Part shown: in pieces, positions 60,537 to 64,000 of the stretch | Numbering within the stretch: the first letter of the stretch is position 1 | How the letters are laid out: every line of letters starts with the position of its first letter | Origin: Streptomyces sp. S.PB5 | GTDB lineage: Bacteria > Actinomycetota > Actinomycetes > Streptomycetales > Streptomycetaceae | Direction: 5' to 3' | Assembly (NCBI RefSeq): GCF_030403745.1 | Contig: NZ_JAQMWP010000009.1 | Span: 186,001 to 250,000 of the forward strand | DNA length: 64,000 nt | The notes under the pieces: model-generated | Database searches by the model: none | What the model saw: the letters and a program-made list of their open reading frames with translations, nothing else | Told to the model about the DNA's origin: nothing | Made by a program: the position numbers and the translations under genes

Positions 60537-62404
60537 CGGGGCCCTCCTTCTTGACGGTTGCGGTGCGAGCCACTTGCCTCCCCGCCGGTGTGAGCGACCC
60601 GCTCTCCGCTGGTGTGAGTGACCTGCTCTCCGCTGGTGTGAGCGTCGCGCCCCCTGCCGGTGCGAGCGTCGCGCCTACCGCCCGTACGACGGGCCCGGCG
60701 TCCTTGTGCGTACGCCGCTCCCGACACCGCGAGCCCCGCCAGCAGGGCCAGGGCCACCGCCGGGGCCAGGGCGGCCCAGGGGGCGCGTTCGACGTAGGCG
60801 CGGGACTCGTCGAGGAGCAGGCCCCACTCCGGGGCGGGTGGCTGGGCGCCCAGGCCCAGGAAGCCCAGGGAGGCGAGGGCGAGGGCGATGCCGGGGAGCC
60901 GGAGGAGGGCGTGGCGGGCCACGGGGGCGGCCACCGACGGCAGGACGTGCCGGGTCAGGATCCACAACGGGGGTGCGCCGATGGCGCGTTGGGCCATCAG
61001 GAAGGAGGACGCCCGTACCTCCTGCACCAGCGCCCCCGCGTGCGCGGCCAGCGGTGGCCAGGAGATCAGGGCGACCGCGAGGGCCGCGCCCCCGGTGCCT
61101 GGTCCGGCGGCCGCGGCGACCAGGATGCCGACGATCACGGGGGGCAGGGCGTTGGCGATGTCGGCGGCGCCCGCGGCGACCCCGGGCAGGAAGCCCAGCG
61201 CCAGCCCGACGGCCAGGCTCAGCAGACAGACGGCGGCGGCCGTGCCTACCGTGGCGGCCGCCCCGTGCCCGAGCCGGGCGAGGACGTCACGGCCGAGGCC
61301 GTCGGTGCCGAGGGGGTGGGCCCAGGTGGGCGCCGCCAGCCGGTTCGTCGTGTCGATGGCGTACGGGTCGCGCAGCAGACCCCATCCGATCGTCACCGTG
61401 AGAACGGCGAGCAGCGTCAGCGGGACGGCCGGATGCGTGCGTACCGGCCGGGGCGGGGGCAGGGTGAGCGAGGCGTCCCGTAGGGCGGGCCCCAGCAGCC
61501 GGCGTCGGGTGAGCGCCGACAGTGCGCCCACCGCCAGGCCGAGCAACAGCAGGGCGAGCACGGCCCCTTGGAGCAGCGGCAGGTCCTGGGACTTGGCGGC
61601 CCCCAGCGCCGTACGTCCGATCCCCGGCACCGCGAACACGGTCTCCACGGCGACCGCGCCACCGGTGAGCCCGACCGCGGCCATCCCGAACTGCGGGACG
61701 AGCGGGGGCAGTACGCGTCGGAGCGCGGCCGCGCAGACCCGTGCCCGGCTCACCCCGGACCCGCGCCACAGCTCCACCCACCGCTCGTCGAGCACGGCGG
61801 GCAGTGCGTCCGCGACCAGCCGCCCGAGCAGTCCGCCCGCGGGGACACCGAGGGCGAGGGCGGGCAGGACCATGTACTCGGGGCCCTGCCACCCGGAGGT
61901 CGGCAGCCATCCCAGCCACACCCCGCAGACCAGCAACGCCACGGTGGCCAGCAGGAATTCGGGCACGGCGGCCAGCATCGCGGCGAACGCCCCGGCCGAC
62001 CCCCGCCCCCGTACCAGCACCGGCGCGACCAGCGCGCAGCCGAGCAGCGCCGCGACGACGAAGGCCGCGCCCATCAGCGCCAGCGACACCTGCAGTCCCG
62101 AGACCACGGACGGCAGCACCTCGGTGCCCGACACCCACGACGTGCCGAGATCCCCGCGGACCAGATCGGACGCCCAACTCCCCAGCAGGGAAAGGGGACC
62201 GGCGTCCAGCCCGAGATCCCGTCGTACGGCGTCCAGGGCCTCCTTCGTCGGTTCCTGCTCGGCGGAGCGGGCGCGCAGGACGGTCAGGGCCGGGTCCCGG
62301 CCGGAGAGCCAGGGGAGGAGACCGACGGCGGTCACGACCGCGAGGAGGCACAGGACCCGGGTGAGAGCGGCCGGGGTCGGCAACCCCCGGGAAAGGGGCT
62401 TCAC
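60533..62404 (-). CDS. Fused peptide/metal ABC permease (DppB-DppC in one chain)
   Basis: A 623-residue protein carries two permeases in one polypeptide. Residues about 1-310 are DppB-like (coupling loop WVELWRGSGVSRARVCAAAL), and residues about 320-570 are DppC-like (DPYAIDTTNRLAAPTWAHPL then RASSFLMAQRAIGAPPLWIL). Usually these are separate genes. The C-terminal 55 residues hold 8-residue repeats ending HT. The GTG start overlaps the binding-protein stop, and the stop overlaps the ATPase start. Confidence 0.9.
   Translation of the reverse strand: MKPLSRGLPTPAALTRVLCLLAVVTAVGLLPWLSGRDPALTVLRARSAEQEPTKEALDAVRRDLGLDAGPLSLLGSWASDLVRGDLGTSWVSGTEVLPSVVSGLQVSLALMGAAFVVAALLGCALVAPVLVRGRGSAGAFAAMLAAVPEFLLATVALLVCGVWLGWLPTSGWQGPEYMVLPALALGVPAGGLLGRLVADALPAVLDERWVELWRGSGVSRARVCAAALRRVLPPLVPQFGMAAVGLTGGAVAVETVFAVPGIGRTALGAAKSQDLPLLQGAVLALLLLGLAVGALSALTRRRLLGPALRDASLTLPPPRPVRTHPAVPLTLLAVLTVTIGWGLLRDPYAIDTTNRLAAPTWAHPLGTDGLGRDVLARLGHGAAATVGTAAAVCLLSLAVGLALGFLPGVAAGAADIANALPPVIVGILVAAAAGPGTGGAALAVALISWPPLAAHAGALVQEVRASSFLMAQRAIGAPPLWILTRHVLPSVAAPVARHALLRLPGIALALASLGFLGLGAQPPAPEWGLLLDESRAYVERAPWAALAPAVALALLAGLAVSGAAYAQGRRARRTGGRRDARTGRGRDAHTSGEQVTHTSGERVAHTGGEASGSHRNRQEGGPR
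60584..60679 (-). repeat. 24-bp tandem repeat at the permease C-terminus
   Basis: Four 24-bp units (consensus GCYGGTGTGAGYGWCSYGCYCYCC on the plus strand) encode eight-residue units such as SGERVAHT on the minus strand. They end about 50 bp before the permease stop. Confidence 0.85.
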
Positions 62405-63897
62405 TTGACGTAGGTGTCCGCCGTGACCAGCTCGCGCTCGCGCGGGTCGTGCGCGGCGGCCACGACCCCGGCGGCGTCGCCCTGGATCACCCGCTCGTGG
62501 AGCATCGGGACGGCGGCGTCGGTGGCGAGCACGGCGGCCTCGGCGGCGATGACGGCCTTGCGCCGGGCCTCACCGGTCCCGGTGCCGGCGGCCGTCTTCA
62601 GGGCGGCGTCCACCGTGGGGTCGGCGAGCTGGGCGATGTTGAAGGAGCCGTCGGAGGCGAAGTCGCTGTAGAGGTAGGCGGCCGGGTCGCCGGAGTCGAG
62701 GACGGTCGCGCGGGAGAGGATGAAGGCGTCGAACTCGCCCGCGAGGGCGTCGGATTCGATGTTGGCGTACTCGCGCACATCCAGCTTGACCTTGAACCCG
62801 GCCTTCTGGAGCTGCTGTTGCAGGGTGGCGGCGACCTCGGGGAGTTCGGCGCGGTCGGTGAAGGTGCCGATGGTGACGGTCCGGCCGTTCGGCTTCGCGG
62901 CGGTGGACGTGCGCTTGACGTCCGACCGCAGCTCGGCGGCCCACGGCAGCGCCGGCCCGAGCAGCCCCTCGGCGACATCGGCGCGGCCCTCGTACACGCC
63001 CTTCACGATCGACTCGGCGTCGATGGCCTCGCGGGCGGCGGCGCGCAGACCGGCGTCCTTGAAGACGCCCTTCTCGGTGTTGAGGTACAGGGTGTTGGTG
63101 CGCGGCATCGGGACCTCGGTGACCAGGTCCTCGTCGAGGAGCGCGGCCTGCGAGACGGGGACCGCCTCGACGATGTCGGCCTCGCCGCTGCGCAGGGCGG
63201 CGGCGCGTGCGGTGCCGTCGGGCACGAACTTCACGTCGATACCGGGGGACTTGGCCTTGCCGCCCCAGTAGTCGTCGTAGCGGTCGAGGGTGGCGGAGGA
63301 GGTGCCGTTGACCTTCGTCAGCTCGAAGGGGCCGGTGCCGGCGCCGACGGGGTTCACCGTCTTGCCGCTGTACGCCTTCGCGGCGAGGATCGACAGCTGG
63401 GGCGAGCTGAGCCGCTGCGGGACGAGCGGGTCCTCGTCGGCGGTGGTGACGGTGACGGTGTCGGAGTCCTCGGCCTTCGCGGTCAGTTCGACGCCGTCGA
63501 GGATGCGGGGCTTGGGGGAGGCTCCGGCGGCGGTGGCGAGCGCGCGTACGACCGCCTCGGCGTCGAGCTTCGTGCCGTCGTGGAAGGTGACGCCGTCGCG
63601 TATCTCGAAAGTCCAGGTCCGGCCGGACTGCTGCCACTCGGTGGCGAGCGCGGGTACGGCGTCCCCGTCGGCGTCGAGCTTCACGAGCGTCTCGGCCGTC
63701 GACCAGCGCGACAGCTTGAACGCGTCGTCGGAGAGCGGGGAGAGTCCCGAGCGCGGGGGGTTCATCATCGCGACCCGCACCCGCTTGCCCTCACCGCCCC
63801 CGGCGGCGGAGTCCGCTCCGGAGAAGCATCCGGTGAGCAGCGCGGATGCCGCCGTGAGGGCGGTGACGGGGAGCAGACGGCGAGCGGGCAGGCGCAC
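62401..63897 (-). CDS. ABC transporter solute-binding lipoprotein, family 5
   Basis: A 498-residue lipoprotein. The lipobox LTGC puts the lipidated cysteine at residue 24. The mature protein has WSTAETLVKLDADGDAVPAL, WTFEIRDGVTFHDGTKLDAE and YWGGKAKSPGIDVKFVPD, the family-5 pattern shared by peptide and nickel-binding proteins. GTG 63897 follows GGAGGGT. It is the first gene of the operon, whose promoter carries a Zur-like box, so the ligand may be a metal chelate. Confidence 0.94.
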   Translation of the reverse strand: MRLPARRLLPVTALTAASALLTGCFSGADSAAGGGEGKRVRVAMMNPPRSGLSPLSDDAFKLSRWSTAETLVKLDADGDAVPALATEWQQSGRTWTFEIRDGVTFHDGTKLDAEAVVRALATAAGASPKPRILDGVELTAKAEDSDTVTVTTADEDPLVPQRLSSPQLSILAAKAYSGKTVNPVGAGTGPFELTKVNGTSSATLDRYDDYWGGKAKSPGIDVKFVPDGTARAAALRSGEADIVEAVPVSQAALLDEDLVTEVPMPRTNTLYLNTEKGVFKDAGLRAAAREAIDAESIVKGVYEGRADVAEGLLGPALPWAAELRSDVKRTSTAAKPNGRTVTIGTFTDRAELPEVAATLQQQLQKAGFKVKLDVREYANIESDALAGEFDAFILSRATVLDSGDPAAYLYSDFASDGSFNIAQLADPTVDAALKTAAGTGTGEARRKAVIAAEAAVLATDAAVPMLHERVIQGDAAGVVAAAHDPRERELVTADTYVK

Positions 63898-63932
63898 GGG
63901 ACCCTCCGGGTAAAGGGGCGGTCAGGGGACGG

Positions 63933-63967
63933 TGCGCCGACCGTAGCACGATGACAATCGTTTTCAA
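63933..63967 (-). promoter_or_regulatory. Promoter with Zur-like operator
   Basis: The 15-bp palindrome TGACAATCGTTTTCA (63952-63966) is close to the actinobacterial Zur box TGAAAATGATTTTCA. On the minus strand a -35 TTGAAA (63967-63962) and -10 TACGGT (63945-63940) with a 16-bp spacer overlap it. Binding of a zinc-loaded repressor would block this promoter. Confidence 0.65.
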
Positions 63968-64000
63968 TAATTAGGTCCGCCGCTGGTCGCGAGGGTGATC

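Overview
The window is a high-GC chromosomal segment that looks like Streptomyces. Codons nearly always end in G or C, GTG starts are common, only one TTA codon was found in any real gene, and the gene set includes actinobacterial families (LAL-type LuxR regulator, GGDEF-EAL proteins, DUF4190, DUF6191). The order glyA-gcvH-gcvT ... opp ... mnmA ... ligA ... gat ... ilvBNC ... serA matches my recollection of the S. coelicolor SCO5469-SCO5515 region. That is memory, not a search. No phage, insertion sequence, CRISPR array, rRNA or tRNA gene was seen.

Layout. (1) 1-4160, minus strand: serine/glycine and one-carbon genes (sdaA fragment, glyA, gcvH, gcvT) behind a tandem glycine riboswitch. (2) 4.35-6.85 kb: a P-loop protein and two SseB-family proteins, a family named for serine sensitivity. 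(3) 7.2-13.5 kb: a five-gene oligopeptide ABC importer with a strong hairpin between the binding protein and the rest. (4) 13.5-18.6 kb: a TRIC/UPF0126 membrane protein, an esterase, a thioesterase, a decayed WYL regulator, and a FabR/DesT-like TetR regulator divergent from two small membrane proteins. (5) 18.7-28.3 kb: cysteine desulfurase, mnmA, amidase, hydrolase, DUF427, LOG, SDR, a MetE-like protein and ligA. (6) 28.6-34.7 kb: a GGDEF-EAL phosphodiesterase (RmdB-like) carrying the TTA codon, then gatC-gatA-small protein-gatB. (7) 34.75-47.3 kb: methyltransferase, MMPL transporter, GNAT, membrane proteins, a small protein overlapping a large LuxR regulator, a PQQ-type sugar dehydrogenase, an aldo/keto reductase and a D-2-hydroxyacid dehydrogenase. 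(8) 47.7-56.2 kb: a second GGDEF-EAL protein (CdgE-like, degenerate EAL), then ilvB-ilvN-ilvC with a leader-peptide attenuator, then serA. (9) 56.4-64.0 kb: a DHA2-type MFS pump divergent from a TetR regulator, then a minus-strand peptide/metal-type ABC importer with one fused double permease, tandem-repeat expansions in two of its proteins, and a Zur-like operator over its promoter.

The coherent themes are amino acid metabolism with RNA-level control (glycine riboswitch, ilv attenuator, possible serA upstream ORF), solute import (two ABC systems), thiolation of tRNA (cysteine desulfurase with MnmA) and c-di-GMP signalling (two enzymes about 19 kb apart). The most unusual signals are the Zur-box/fused-permease/repeat-expanded ABC operon, the TTA codon in the phosphodiesterase gene, the rare-codon ilv leader peptide, the truncated and frameshifted WYL regulator, and a three-copy family of large nested palindromes.
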